DNA of 64,000 nucleotides, taken from positions 279,701,491-279,765,490 of the forward strand of contig OY856186.1 of NCBI GenBank assembly GCA_963693315.1, read 5' to 3'. The position numbers and the translations under genes were made by a program. Every line of letters begins with the position of its first letter. Position 1 is the stretch's first letter. Source of the stretch: Diogma glabrata (Eukaryota; Arthropoda; Insecta; Diptera; Cylindrotomidae). The notes beneath the pieces were generated by a model. That model searched no databases. It saw only the letters and a list, made by a program, of their open reading frames with translations, and was not told the DNA's origin. Below, piece after piece: positions 21,104 through 31,392 of the stretch.

Positions 21104-22313
21104 ATGAAGAAGAATTTGAACGATAGCTACTTGGATTTAAGCATTATTGTACAGAATATAAGGAGTATGGGAAAGAATTTTGGATCATTTTGTTGCCAAA
21201 TTGCAGCATTGCAGCTAAAGCCTAATATCATTGTTTTGACAGAAATTTGGGTTAAGGAAAATGAAGTTGCTAGTTATAATATCCCAGGATTTTCGTCTTA
21301 CTATAAATGTAATGATGCCCAGAGAGCCGGTGGTGTTCTTGTCTTTGTATGCGATTCTATAAAATTCTGTGGATCAATTCATAATATCGTATCAGCCGAT
21401 ACAATTCAAATTAGTTTTAACTGGAACAATCACCCGCTCACATTACTTTGTGTTTATCGCCTACATGCTTATACAATAGCGGATTTCTTATCTGACTTCA
21501 AACACGTATTAACTAGTATTGCCAATAAAAATTTAATTATTGTCGGTGATTTTAATATAAATATTTTGGAGGATTCTCCTAGCTCTTTCAATTATTTGAT
21601 GCTGATGGCTGAAAATGGTTTAGAATCTATTATAAATGAGCCTACAAGACTTGTGAATGAATCTAAGACTTGTATTGATCATATATTTTCAAGAAAAGAC
21701 CGCAATTTTCCCGTCTCTATGTTTGCTTCAACTATACACGCTAATATTTCTGATCATGTGCTTCTTAATTTAACCATTTCAGATACAAATGGCAGTTCTC
21801 AAATAGATAATGGCCCAGCCTCTATCGCAAAAACCAAAATTGATATCCTAAAATTAAATTCTCTGCTTGATCTGGAAACATGGAACGAGGTTTACTTAGA
21901 GAATGATGTCTCTGCTGCATATCATAACTTTGTATCCACTTTTAATTCTCACATCTCTAAAGCTACTGTAACTTTCGTTCCTAATCATAATAATGTTTTT
22001 AAAATTCAACCCTGGATTACATATGACATTATAAGGATGGCCAATTACAAAAACAAGCTATCTCGTAAGTTGAAATTACACCCTAAGAACATTAAATTAG
22101 TACAAAAGTTTAAAAATTTTAATAAAAAGCTACAGTCAAAAATCGTTCTGGCGAAGGAATTGTTTTATATGAACAAATTTGAACATTGTAAAAAAGATCC
22201 TAAGAAACAATGGGCTTTGATTGATGGTCTTTTGGGTAACCAACGCTCCACCTCATATATTGATAAACTAAAATTAAATGATGACAATATTTTGGTTGAT
22301 GAAATGTTAATAG
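21104..22313 (+). pseudogene. LINE-2 ORF2, 5' part (endonuclease), interrupted by hAT
   Basis: This is the N-terminal part of the endonuclease/reverse transcriptase. APE endonuclease motifs are present in order: VQNIRSMG (N18), LTEIWV (E about 47), GGVLVFV, IIVGDFNINIL, CIDHIFSR and ISDHVLLNL. After residue about 230 comes the basic linker to the RT. At 22,314 the hAT element begins, and translation through it would end at 22,372. The reading frame on either side of the insert is compatible: 4722 bp minus the 1786-bp insert and one 8-bp duplication is 2928 bp, divisible by three. ORF2 was therefore open when the hAT landed. Confidence 0.85.
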
Positions 22314-22611
22314 CAGTGTTGCAAAACGTTACTCGTAACGTAACGCAAAAACGAAATAACGAAATGAAATAGCGTTATTTATAATAATTACATTAATAAC
22401 GTTTTAAAAATTAAACTGTGTTACAATAACGTAAAACGTAACGATAACGTTAATAATTTATTCGTTTTTTGGTATACTTTTTGTATAATCATATGAAAAT
22501 TAAAGCGCTAAAATCGGTTGTATAAAATCCAACTTATCTGCTCTTTTTCAATAGTTTTATTAGTTATGAAATTGTTTGATATTTGTAACAAAATACATAA
22601 TGAATATATTG

Positions 22612-23535
22612 TAGGGTGACCATCCGTCCTCTTTTTAGAGGATTTGTCCTCTTTTCGACCTCCGCTCTTTTTGTCCTACCTCTTTTTGACACCATAATCT
22701 TTTTTGTCCTCTATTGGCAGTTTGTCCTCTAAATGTTATCTTTTTGCCCTCTAAATGTCCTTTTTTTAAACTTTTCTTGCAATGATTCAGTCATATCAAT
22801 TGTCAACAAAGGCAAATTAGATTTACAACAGCATCTTTCATTAAAAAATACTGAAATATAGTTCCGCGGCAATAGAGATTTCCAGTCGCTGGAAGAATTT
22901 TTCGTCACATCAAAAGAAGAGGATACAGCATCTGCTTGCGAAACTACTTTATCGTACCACACACTGCAACATTACTTCAGCTTTAGATCTAATGATTGTT
23001 CTACAAAACTTTACACACTCCTTTTTCAAGATTTTAAAACAGCGTTTAAGCTCTCTTGTGCTAGAACAAAAACGCAAGCAATAGTGCGCAATGTTTTATT
23101 TCCATTGGCCATACAAAATTTCAGAACAGCTATTGGAAAAGGTAGTATAAATCACGTAGGAGTTTTTACGGATGCTAGCAGTCACGGGTCGACAAGAATT
23201 TTTCCAATATTGATTCAATATTTTACAGTTACTTCTGAATTGAGTTTCAAACTGATTCATCTAACTCTTGACCTTGATCTCTCTACCTAATAAAAAAGCT
23301 GAAAAAATTAAAAACATAACCGTTGACACTTCAAATAATTTCAACTTGATTGGAAAATGTGTTGCTTTCGGGGGTGATAACTGGCATATGAATGTGGTGA
23401 TAATAAATTGTGGTGATAATAGTTAATAAACTAAAATTTTAAGTTAATCAAAAGTGTGTCCTCTTTTTATTGGAATTGTCCTCTTTTTTTTACTTGGATT
23501 TCCTCTTTTTGCTATCAGCAGTTCTGGTCACCCTA
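22612..23535. mobile_element. hAT element 2, nested in hAT element 1
   Basis: TAGGGTGACCA at 22,612 and TGGTCACCCTA ending 23,535 form the TIR, with perfect 8-bp duplications ATATATTG (22,604-22,611 and 23,536-23,543). The subterminal regions carry repeated GTCCTCTTTT motifs at both ends in mirrored orientation. The interior holds a broken transposase fragment. At 924 bp it is an internally deleted copy. Confidence 0.92.
22857..23390 (+). pseudogene. hAT transposase fragment
   Basis: Read on + in one main frame from about 22,860, the sequence gives FQSLEEFFVTSKEED, then TTLSYHTLQHYFSFRSND, FKLSCARTKTQAIVRNVLFP and VGVFTDASSHGSTRIFPILI. After a frame break it gives NNFNLIGKCVAFGGDN. This order is typical of insect and vertebrate zinc-finger hAT transposases: the region before the catalytic core, then the first catalytic Asp in TDAS, then the second in GDN. 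A TAA and frameshift follow DLDLST at 23,288, and the C-terminal dimerisation domain is gone. Dead copy. Confidence 0.8.
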
Positions 23536-24107
23536 ATATATTGTTACATTTTAAGTATATTTCAAGTAATATCAAGTCTGTTTCTGCTTTAACTAGCTGT
23601 TTCTGCTTCACAGGTGTTTTGAGTAATTTTAAGAAAGAATATTACTATGCTGGCCGATATTAGAAATAATTCTGAAGATCTATTAAAAGTTACGGTTATA
23701 GTCATTAACAAACTATCAGATTTGCAGAAAACTCTTGATAAGAATGCCTATAGTTTTGTTAAAAACTAATTATTTTTAATTTGAAATGAGTCAAATTTTT
23801 TTAATGTATTTAATTATTTAGTTTTATTTTACTATGAATATATAAATTTCATATTTTTATAATTATACATATGCAAGAAATAACTATCCATTAGAGATTT
23901 TCGAGTTTTGAGCAGTAGCTAACCTACTTAGCTTTAAACTTTTCATTCATCTTTAAAATAACGTAAATATAACATTATAACATAATAAAATATAATATTT
24001 TTGTGTTTCATAACGAAATAACGTACCGAAAAAATTAAAGTAATGTTATAAAAACGAAACGCATAACGTTACGAATTTTTTTTCCATTTTGCAACACTGG
24101 TTAATAG

Positions 24108-25825
24108 CCAATCATATGAACGACTTCTTTATGAACATTCCAATCGAAATTTCGCAGTCCCATGTTATGAACAATGGCTCTTGTCAACGTATCCCTTCAA
24201 ATTGTGTCCATTCTAAGCATATTTCTAGCTCTTGTGTTTTTTTCGCAACAACGGAACATGAAATAAGCTCCTTGATAAATGAACTTGATAATTCCTTTTC
24301 TATGGGTCCTGATAATATTAGTAATTTTATAGTTAAAAATGTTGCGCCAAAGATTATACCTGTTTTAAAATACTTATTTGATACAAGCTTGAATACAGGG
24401 ATTTTCCCTGAACCTCTTAAGAAAGCAATAGTAATTCCACTATTTAAAAAGGGTGATCCAACAGATCCAACAAATTACCGGCCAATTTCTATGCTGTCTG
24501 TTTTCTCTAAATTATTGGAAAAAGTGGTAAAAAATCGCATGCTGAAATTTTTGAACAAGCATAAGTTTTTCAACGAAGCTCAATTTGGTTTCAGACAAAA
24601 TTTAAGCACGGAAGATGGTCTATTGGCATTTCTGAATTTGATTCACAATTCAATTAATAATAAGAAAAAAACGGCAGCCTTATTCATCGATATGACTAAG
24701 GCTTTTGATTTAATAATGCATGAGCTGCTATTAGAAAAACTAAGGTTAGCTGGTTTCCGAGGTACTGCCCTAAAATGGTTTGAATCTTATTTGAAAAATC
24801 GTTTACAATGTGTCAAAATTGGTAACACTCACAGTTCCAACAACATTATCAACATGGGTGTTCCACAAGGTTCGGTACTTGGACCCATTTTATTTCTTAT
24901 CTATATTAATTCTCTATTCAACCTTGAATTCAAAGGAAAGCCTTTTGCTTTTGCTGACGATGTTGCACTCGGTTACTTTGGAAACAATAGAGAGGAATTA
25001 ATAGCGAATATGAATTTTGATCTTTGTCTTCTCTCTAACTGGTTTTCCGCGCACCATATGATCTTAAGCAGTAAGACCAAATGTATGTTTTTCGATTTTG
25101 TGAACAACCTGAATTCCAATAGTAATCTTAATCAAACTGATATTTTTTTCCACCTAAATAATTGCAGCTGCGGTTTCTCCAAAGATCCTAACTGTCATAA
25201 AATAGAAATAGTCAACGTATTTAAATACCTGGGGATTATTATTGATACTCAATTAAGTTTTAAACAACATGTTTCTAAGTTGAAAAAGGAAATGTGTTTA
25301 TACACTCGTAAATTTTATCTTCTGAATCGGTTGGTACCTACAAGTATTCTGACCACCATATACTACTCACTAATACAGTCAAGGCTTCAGTATGGAGTTG
25401 TGTGCTGGGGTGGAATATATTTGTCTAATATTTGGCCCATTATAGTTGCTCAAAAAAGTTTGATTCGTATAATGCATTCCAAAAATAGATTTGTTCATTC
25501 TTTCCCACTTTTCAAACGGTCCGGCATTTTACCACTACGTCATCTATACATTTACAGAGTTCTTCGAGTACATTTTCTACGTAGTGGTAGTCGTAGGCCT
25601 AGGAATGATGACATGTACAATTTTAGAACAATTTTGTCGATGGTTATGCCTTTTCCGAAATCCGAAAAGTTTCGCCGATATTTTTTGTATACAGCACCTA
25701 AAATATTTAATCTTTTACCTGGAGATTTGAAAAGTGAAACTAACTTTACAACCTTCTTAAGATTATTGAAAACGTGGTTTTTTGACCTAGAGAGTGTCGA
25801 ATTTGTATTTGAGGCAGTCAAATAA
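24108..25825 (+). pseudogene. LINE-2 ORF2, 3' part (reverse transcriptase)
   Basis: This is the continuation of LINE-2 ORF2 after the hAT. RT motifs are present in order: SMGPDNISNFIVKN, VIPLFKKGD with NYRPISMLS, FGFRQNLST, ALFIDMTKAFDLIM (motif A), MGVPQGSVLGPILF (motif B), FADDVALG (motif C) and KYLGIIIDTQLSF. The C-terminus ends about 570 residues in. No stop or frameshift is visible across the RT, so the only break is the hAT insertion. The ATG at 24,089 lies inside the hAT TIR and is not a real start. Confidence 0.88.
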
Positions 25826-26247
25826 TAACTAGCAACTTCATTTACTTCCTTAGCAATACATATTTGCGTGCTATTATTTTTCCTTTCTTTACCCATAACT
25901 CCTATTTATATTTATAATTAAGCTGTTTGTTTTTGCTTTTTTCTTTTTGATTTTATACAACGTCGTTTTCTTTTTTGTATCGTTTGTTATTCTTTATAAT
26001 GTAATAATCCATTGCTATAATTAATAGATAATTTTACATTTGTTATATTCTTTAGTCACTATTAATTTCAAAGCACCTCACATTCAGTTTTATTAACATG
26101 AAGGTTCATTCGTCACTTGACTTATAGTCAACAGAATGACCCTAATTTTTTCTCAAAGTTTGCTTATGTTTTAAGTTGTTTTTGTTTAATTGCTAAGTTT
26201 ATTATATTGTGTTATTGGATATTAAAATCTGTATATTTTTGAGAGAA

Positions 26248-26274
26248 ATAAATAATAATAATAATAATAATAAT
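26248..26274 (+). repeat. (AAT)n tail of LINE-2
   Basis: Eight or so AAT units directly follow gagagaaata and precede the resumed tandem array. They mark the 3' end of LINE-2 and explain the lack of a poly(A) tail. Confidence 0.85.
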
Positions 26275-27135
26275 GTGTCCCACAAGATGATGATTATCTT
26301 CTCATACTAATTGAAACCTTTTTCATAAGTTTCATCATAACCACTTCATTATTGTAGGCTGTAGTGTGCATAAAGACACTGAAAAAACTTCAAAAAATTA
26401 CAAAATTTTTTTTTTAGCGGAAGTGAAAAACCGGAAGTTGGGATGCAGAACTATTGTAAACTGTACTAAATACTCATGTACCAAGTTTCATCCAATTTGA
26501 TTACCAGGTACAGATGTTATAAAGCTTTCAAAAAAACAGGTGCTCTAGAGACCCCACACCATTTTGTTCACTATCGCTCAAAAACTAATCAGTTCCTTGT
26601 CATGCATATTTGCATCTTTTTCCAAAGTGTCATCAAAATTCATTCACGAATGAATGTTTTATGCTCCTAACAAACATAAAAACATTGTGGAAAAAACCAC
26701 CTGTTGTATGGTGGACACCCAAACCCTTTATCCAATGTACTCTAAAAGCTGATAAAATCTTTTTCATGTTATTTGAAAGCTTTAACCAACGTTTCATGAA
26801 CATCGATCGGTAATTGTAGGCTACTGTAGGGATAAACCCTTGTAAAAAAACTTTTTAACCGGAAGTGACAAACCGGAAGTTGGTATGCAGAAATATTGGA
26901 AACAGTACTAAAACCTTATATACTAAGTTTCAATAAGATCATAGTCTGGGATCAGAAGTTATTTAAGATTTAAACTTAGAGGTGTTCGGGAGACCCCCCG
27001 CCATTTTGTCCAAATTTGAAATGAATCCAGATCTTCCATTTTCAAGTGAACCTGTATCATTTGCCAAGGTTTCATCAAGATCCTATCCAGAAAACTCAAC
27101 CACCCACCCACCCACACGCAGACGTACACCAAAAT

Positions 27136-27655
27136 TTTGTTTGGCTATTTAGATAGAGGATGGTCCAAAACAAAAGAAAAAATAAAATTTGGGCTATGTA
27201 AGATTTTTTTTTCACGATAGATTGCATTACTTCACACAATTTAAAATTGTGGTGAAGTAAAAAAATCAGAATTAAACAAATTTCAATATTTGGCTTACAT
27301 ATGAAAAATAATATTAATTTTCCACAATTTTCTTAATATAATAAAACAATAAATTTAAATATCAGTAAACACTGGCATGAAAAATGACAAACAAAAAATA
27401 TTAAATAAATATAATAATTTTAATGCGTGACCGCATTGTGCTAGCATTGTGCCGCCACAGTGTTTGTTGGGTAACAAATTTTATGTTGCTATGATATTCG
27501 GCGCATCCGTATACGATTTTTTTTGGCTATTTAAATTCAATATGGTCCAAAACAAACGACAAAATAAAATTTGGCGTATTTAAAATTTTTTTCTTGATAG
27601 ATTGCATTACTTCACACAATCACACAATTATTAATTGTGGTGTAGAAAAAAATTG
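27136..27655. repeat. Pair of direct repeats with hairpin (about 130 bp each)
   Basis: About 27,136-27,262 and 27,518-27,650 share ttggctattta, atggtccaaaacaaa, aataaaatttgg, and gatagattgcattacttcac followed by acaat. In the first copy acttcacacaatttaaaattgtggtgaagt forms a hairpin. The copies may be the ends of one element. Non-coding. Confidence 0.5.
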
Positions 27656-27982
27656 TTTTTGCGGTACATAAAAATTAAAAACGAAAAACACGTTTTAATT
27701 GAAACTTTTTTGAAAGGATGCATATTTCAGCCACTAATCGTAAAAAACCTCAAAGCGTATATTTAGGTACCCCTACCCATTTTCCAGAACTTTTACTCAG
27801 CGGTTTTGATTTTCTTATTTTCTTTATAATTTACCGTTAATTTTGCAACCATAGACATACTGCTAAGAATTTTTCATGAATACGGATATTTAAAATCGGT
27901 TTGGACATGGTCTATAACCATTGAAACAACATACCATTGAAAAAAGTAACTCGTATTATCTTTATACTAAATAACTTTCAAA

Positions 27983-27988
27983 TTTATT
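27983..27988 (-). terminator. Polyadenylation signal of the CAP gene
   Basis: The minus strand reads AATAAA here, 26 bases past the stop codon of the CAP gene. Its spacing fits a short 3' UTR, but AT-rich DNA makes such hexamers common. Confidence 0.5.
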
Positions 27989-28013
27989 TAATTTACAAAT
28001 GTTGATTGAATTC

Positions 28014-29142
28014 TTATGGATTTGAATCGACAACTTCAGAGGCACTGCAAAGAGATGGATAAGCTTCACTGCATTTAGTTTTACATTGACTACATGGTTT
28101 TCCTTTTGCATAGGCAGGAGTGCCTACGACATTTGTGTAACTAAAATTACATGCGAATAAAATTGTATACCAATTTCTTCCACTCATCGATGTCATGTAA
28201 GTTGAGTATCCACAACCAACATATTTTCCTTTGTCTTGAGCCATTGCCGTAAAGTGACCAATTTGTGGGAGGCTGGAATGAATATAAAAAAGCTTATCAG
28301 TGCTTTTCGTATTTAAGCCTTACTAAATAAGTATATTAGGATGTATACAGATGTTTTGAAATAAATTCTCTGTATAATTTTAAACAGTATAATTTCTGTA
28401 TTATTAACACCTGTTTTACTTACGTTGGATCACGTTGCCTTGGATACGACTCCAAATCTGTTTTTGATGTGTCTTTATATTCATCGAACCATGACTTAAT
28501 AAGCTTACATAATATTTCTATCACTGACTCTTCAGTGATTTTATTACTTTGGTATTGAATAGCCAAATTTTGTCCAGCCCATTTGAATTTATTTGTGGTG
28601 TGACAATCATCATGTTTCATTTCACATTGCTTAGTATTTAAAGTAGCTAATGTTGCTAATTCTGAATCCCATAACTAAAATTTAAAATAACTTAATGTAA
28701 GTTGGTTTTATTGTCAATATATCATTTAACCATTGCATATGACAGCCACTATAGTTAAAGTAATTATTATTATTTTACAATTAGGTTATTCTCACCAATT
28801 CTGGTAGTTTTGATGCAGGTTCAAAACCAATAGCTCCACTTGCAAGTTCATTTCTGAAATCATTCATTGTTTTAAGAATTGTTTTATTAGCGTTTGGACC
28901 TAAATTTCCGGCCACAGGTTTAACGCATTTTCGGCGGTCAAATTGCTAAGAAACATAAATTACAATATAAACTATACATATATAATATTTAAAAAACATT
29001 TAATCCTTACCCCTGCCAAAGGATCATTGCAGGCAATATGTCTGTATACAACATTTCCATACGTACATAACGATTTATCGCAATAATCTGTTGCAATAAT
29101 CGATTGCACTAAGCACAAAACGGTAATAATAAGAGTTCTCAT
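28014..29142 (-). CDS. Antigen 5-related secreted CAP-domain protein, four exons
   Basis: This is a complete spliced gene of 263 residues. Exons on the minus strand: 29,142-29,011, 28,945-28,796, 28,674-28,424 and 28,272-28,014. All introns are GT-AG with phases 0, 0 and 2, and the summed length is 792 bp including TAA. A signal peptide (MRTLIITVLCLVQSIIA) precedes the antigen 5 N-terminus TDYCDKSLC...HIACND. The CAP domain shows MNDFRNELASG, CEMKHDDC with FKWAGQNLA, SWFDEYKD, GHFTAMAQD (CAP1-like, lacking the usual Trp) and FACNFSYTN (CAP2), then a Cys-rich end PCSQCKTKCSEAYPSLC. The His/Glu cleft residues appear present. Family members are secreted; their biochemical role in most insects is unknown. 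It is the only intact host gene in the window, flanked on both sides by repeats. The subfamily (antigen 5-related of Diptera) is inferred. Confidence 0.9.
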
Positions 29143-29211
29143 GATTGTACAATTCGATATCTTTAACTGAACTGAATTTCAAAGAATAATAATATAACAA
29201 TTTTAATTGTG

Positions 29212-29219
29212 CTTATATA
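29212..29219 (-). promoter_or_regulatory. TATA box of the CAP gene
   Basis: The minus strand reads TATATAAG, about 70 bases before the ATG. Two TCAGTT initiator-like motifs follow (29,175-29,170 and 29,170-29,165), 44 to 51 bases downstream, which is longer than the usual 30, so the true start may lie between them. Confidence 0.55.
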
Positions 29220-29486
29220 GTAAACTTATCAAACAAAAACCAATTACGTAATAAAGAGAACTATAGGTATTAGCGCAAATATTAACACAAGTTGTCAGAA
29301 TTTTTGAAATTACGCTTAAGTTATTTTTTATGTAATAAAGATGAAACCCAATTAATTTGAGTTTATACTAATTTGAAATAACTCTAGTAGCTGATTGTAT
29401 TTTAGAATATTATTTTTTAGGCTTAAATGAGGGTCTGAATTCTAATGGCTAGTCAAATGTTTAAATGCAAAATGATTTTCACTATA

Positions 29487-30330
29487 TGGGTAATTCTTTT
29501 ACAAACCGAAACACCTTTCTGATCGACACCTCTTCGATTTGGCTGAAACTTTTTTTGTGGATTCTATGTCGAAAAAAAAGAGATACGTGTCCGTGGAATT
29601 ATTTTTTTTTTTCATATTTTCGATAATACAAGTGATCGGACATTTCAGAAAGGCGAGTTTTTTGGCTTGGATACTTATTTTCAAAAATTCATAGTTCCAA
29701 ATTTATAAGAGCTACAAAATTTAGAATCGTAGATCTTTTAATTATCTACAATTTTTACATTTAACTTTTTTTGATACAAGTTACAAATTTTGTTTTATTA
29801 GCAAAAAACGTTTTTTGGTTGTTACGCGCTACATAAATTAATATTTTAAGAATACAAATTGAAAAGGTACCATATTTTATAAACATGTGTTTGTCGTAAA
29901 AATTGACGGAAAATACAATAGGAATACTAAGAACTTGATTCGTTTTGGGGGGCAATTGTTAAAAATCGATTTAAACATTTAAATTGTTTGTAACAATATG
30001 AATTTGTTAATATTTTTTATAAAAAATATTTTTTTTACCAAAGTTCTGTTCTTTAACTACAAAAGTGTAGTTGGTGAAAATTTTGTAGCTCTTATACATT
30101 CGAAACTATGAATTTTGGAAAATCGGTATCCAAGCGAAAAAACTCGCCTTTCTGAAATGTTCGATCACTTGTATTATCGAAAATATGCACAAAAAAAAAA
30201 AAATTTCTCGGACACGTATCTTTTTTTTTCGACATAGAATCCGCAAAAAAAGTTTCAGCCAAATCGAAGAGGTGTCGATTAATTTTCATCAAAATCCGTT
30301 CGGTTTGTAAAAGAATTACCCAAATATTAA
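29487..30330. mobile_element. Foldback element with about 240-bp inverted arms (family F1)
   Basis: The left arm begins GGGTAATTCTTTTACAAACC near 29,487 and runs to about 29,725. The inverse, ending GGTTTGTAAAAGAATTACCC at about 30,320, starts near 30,070. The arms share cacctcttcgatttggctga, tgtcgaaaaaaaa, acgtgtccg, and aaaggcgagttttttggctt. A spacer of about 350 bases separates them. ORF-like frames inside are arm shadows. A related element is at 49,245-51,190. Non-autonomous DNA transposon of unknown superfamily. Confidence 0.8.
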
Positions 30331-31013
30331 GATAAGGAACTATCCAAAAGATGAATGGAAATAAAAATTTTGAATCGTGATAGTTTTATCACACTGGTGT
30401 TAAATTTTTAACAATTTGTTTCGATTTTCTATGAACTTTGGGTAGCTTTTGCTGTATGGTTTATTTAAACAAGGCGTAATTTTCCGTGTCTAAGTCAGAG
30501 GTGAGAAAAGAAAGTTCTTCGCTAAGAAACAAATGTTTCCCGTATAACGAGTGTTTTTATACAGTCGTGTTCTTTTGTATTCTCATGTCAAAACAAATCA
30601 AAACAGTGAGAGAATTATTATGACAATTCAACTCATTAAATAAAGTTTCAATAAGGTCCAACCAAAACGCTTCATTTACTATTTTTTAGCAAATCAAAAC
30701 GATTTGTTTCGATTATTTTTTTCTGGTAGGAAGGAACAGCGAATATTTTCGAATATTTTCCGCCTACTTAATATAATAATTTAAAACAAAAATTCACATA
30801 CAAAATTATGTGAAAATGCAATTTGCAAATAGTAAAAATGTCCGTTTTCATTCATAAATGATTGCATGTTTATGTTTATTTGTCAAAACTAAATTTCAAA
30901 TTTATAACATTTATGCGCCTACTAAGATGAAATAATATTTTATATGTATGAGTATGTTGTATGAAATAATGCTACTATTTCTGTTCGTTAAATTGTCTGC
31001 TAAATACAACTCG

Positions 31014-31165
31014 TCACCAAAATATTAGTCGATTATTTTTCAACATTACCACTCATGCCATTTGAGGTTAAAAATTTCCCTCGTGCGCTACGCGCACTCG
31101 GGACCTCAAATGACATTCGTAATAATGAATATGAAAAATAATCGACTATTATTTGACGACTTGTG
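31014..31165. mobile_element. Short foldback element with GC-rich centre
   Basis: The arms cgtcaccaaaatattagtcg and the inverse of cgactattatttgacgactt enclose a nested palindrome: tttgaggt ... acctcaaa around gtgcgctacgcgcac. The whole segment of about 150 bp can fold on itself. MITE-like, non-coding. Confidence 0.7.
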
Positions 31166-31392
31166 ATATTATATATGAAAATTTTTCTGTTTATTTTTAC
31201 TCTGTTTTCTTTATTCCTTATAATATTCGAATGGTTTAGTTTAAAACAGGAATAAAGAATTATGCGAATACAAACGCAAATGTTTTTGCGAATATATTCT
31301 GTGGATTGGGATAAATTTTTTGGGTAAAAAGAAAATAAATTTTTTACGTTTTCTCGTATTAACTAACTCGTAAGTTTATATTTATGAAAACA

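Larger units (their letters stand above)
22314..24099. mobile_element. hAT element 1 (outer), with 8-bp target duplication
   Basis: Its ends are CAGTGTTGCAAAA (22,314 on) and the inverse TTTTGCAACACTG (ending 24,099). GTTAATAG flanks it perfectly at 22,306-22,313 and 24,100-24,107. An 8-bp duplication with CAGTG-type ends is diagnostic of hAT. Subterminal DNA at both ends is studded with AACGTTA/TAACGTT-like motifs, possible transposase binding sites. No transposase of its own is apparent, apart from a short frame at about 23,650-23,770 beginning MLADIRNNSEDLLK. Removing the nested element leaves about 0.85 kb, so it is non-autonomous. Confidence 0.9.
19706..26274 (+). mobile_element. LINE-2: PHD-ORF1 plus EN-RT non-LTR retrotransposon, split by a hAT
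   Basis: The element interrupts the array between gatcaatg (about 19,700) and tgtgtcccac (26,272). It has a roughly 340-bp 5' UTR, ORF1 at 20,049, ORF2 from 21,104 to 25,825 and a 3' end of AAT repeats (26,248-26,273) instead of poly(A). ORF1 with a PHD finger, an APE endonuclease and a microsatellite tail point to the CR1/Jockey group (Daphne- or CR1-like). LINE-2 is unrelated to LINE-1 beyond the shared enzyme families. Without the hAT insert (22,314-24,099) it would be about 4.8 kb. Confidence 0.85.
13690..27130. repeat. Higher-order tandem array, about 620-bp period, interrupted by insertions
   Basis: The marker CCAAGTTTCATCC recurs at about 13,758, 18,021, 18,642 and 26,481. The clean interval is 621 bp, and the last interval returns to about 634 bp once the inserts are subtracted. 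Each unit holds three diverged sub-repeats of roughly 200 bp. They share features such as tatggtagaccccccgccac, ctaatcagttccttt, aaagtgtcat and gctcccaacaaac. The array ends near 27,130 with a cacccacccacccacacgca tract. Insertions inside it: 13,771-17,424 (LINE-1 fragment with Gypsy), about 19,043-19,678 (unknown) and about 19,706-26,274 (LINE-2 with two hATs). It is non-coding and probably the expanded interior of an older transposon. Confidence 0.85.

Noticed and set aside
24089..24107. ATG at 24,089 as start of the LINE-2 RT ORF
   Set aside because: It falls in the hAT terminal repeat; the RT frame is the continuation of the ORF starting at 21,104.
13690..27130. CRISPR-like array
   Set aside because: Repeats are hundreds of bases long without uniform spacers, and the context is eukaryotic.
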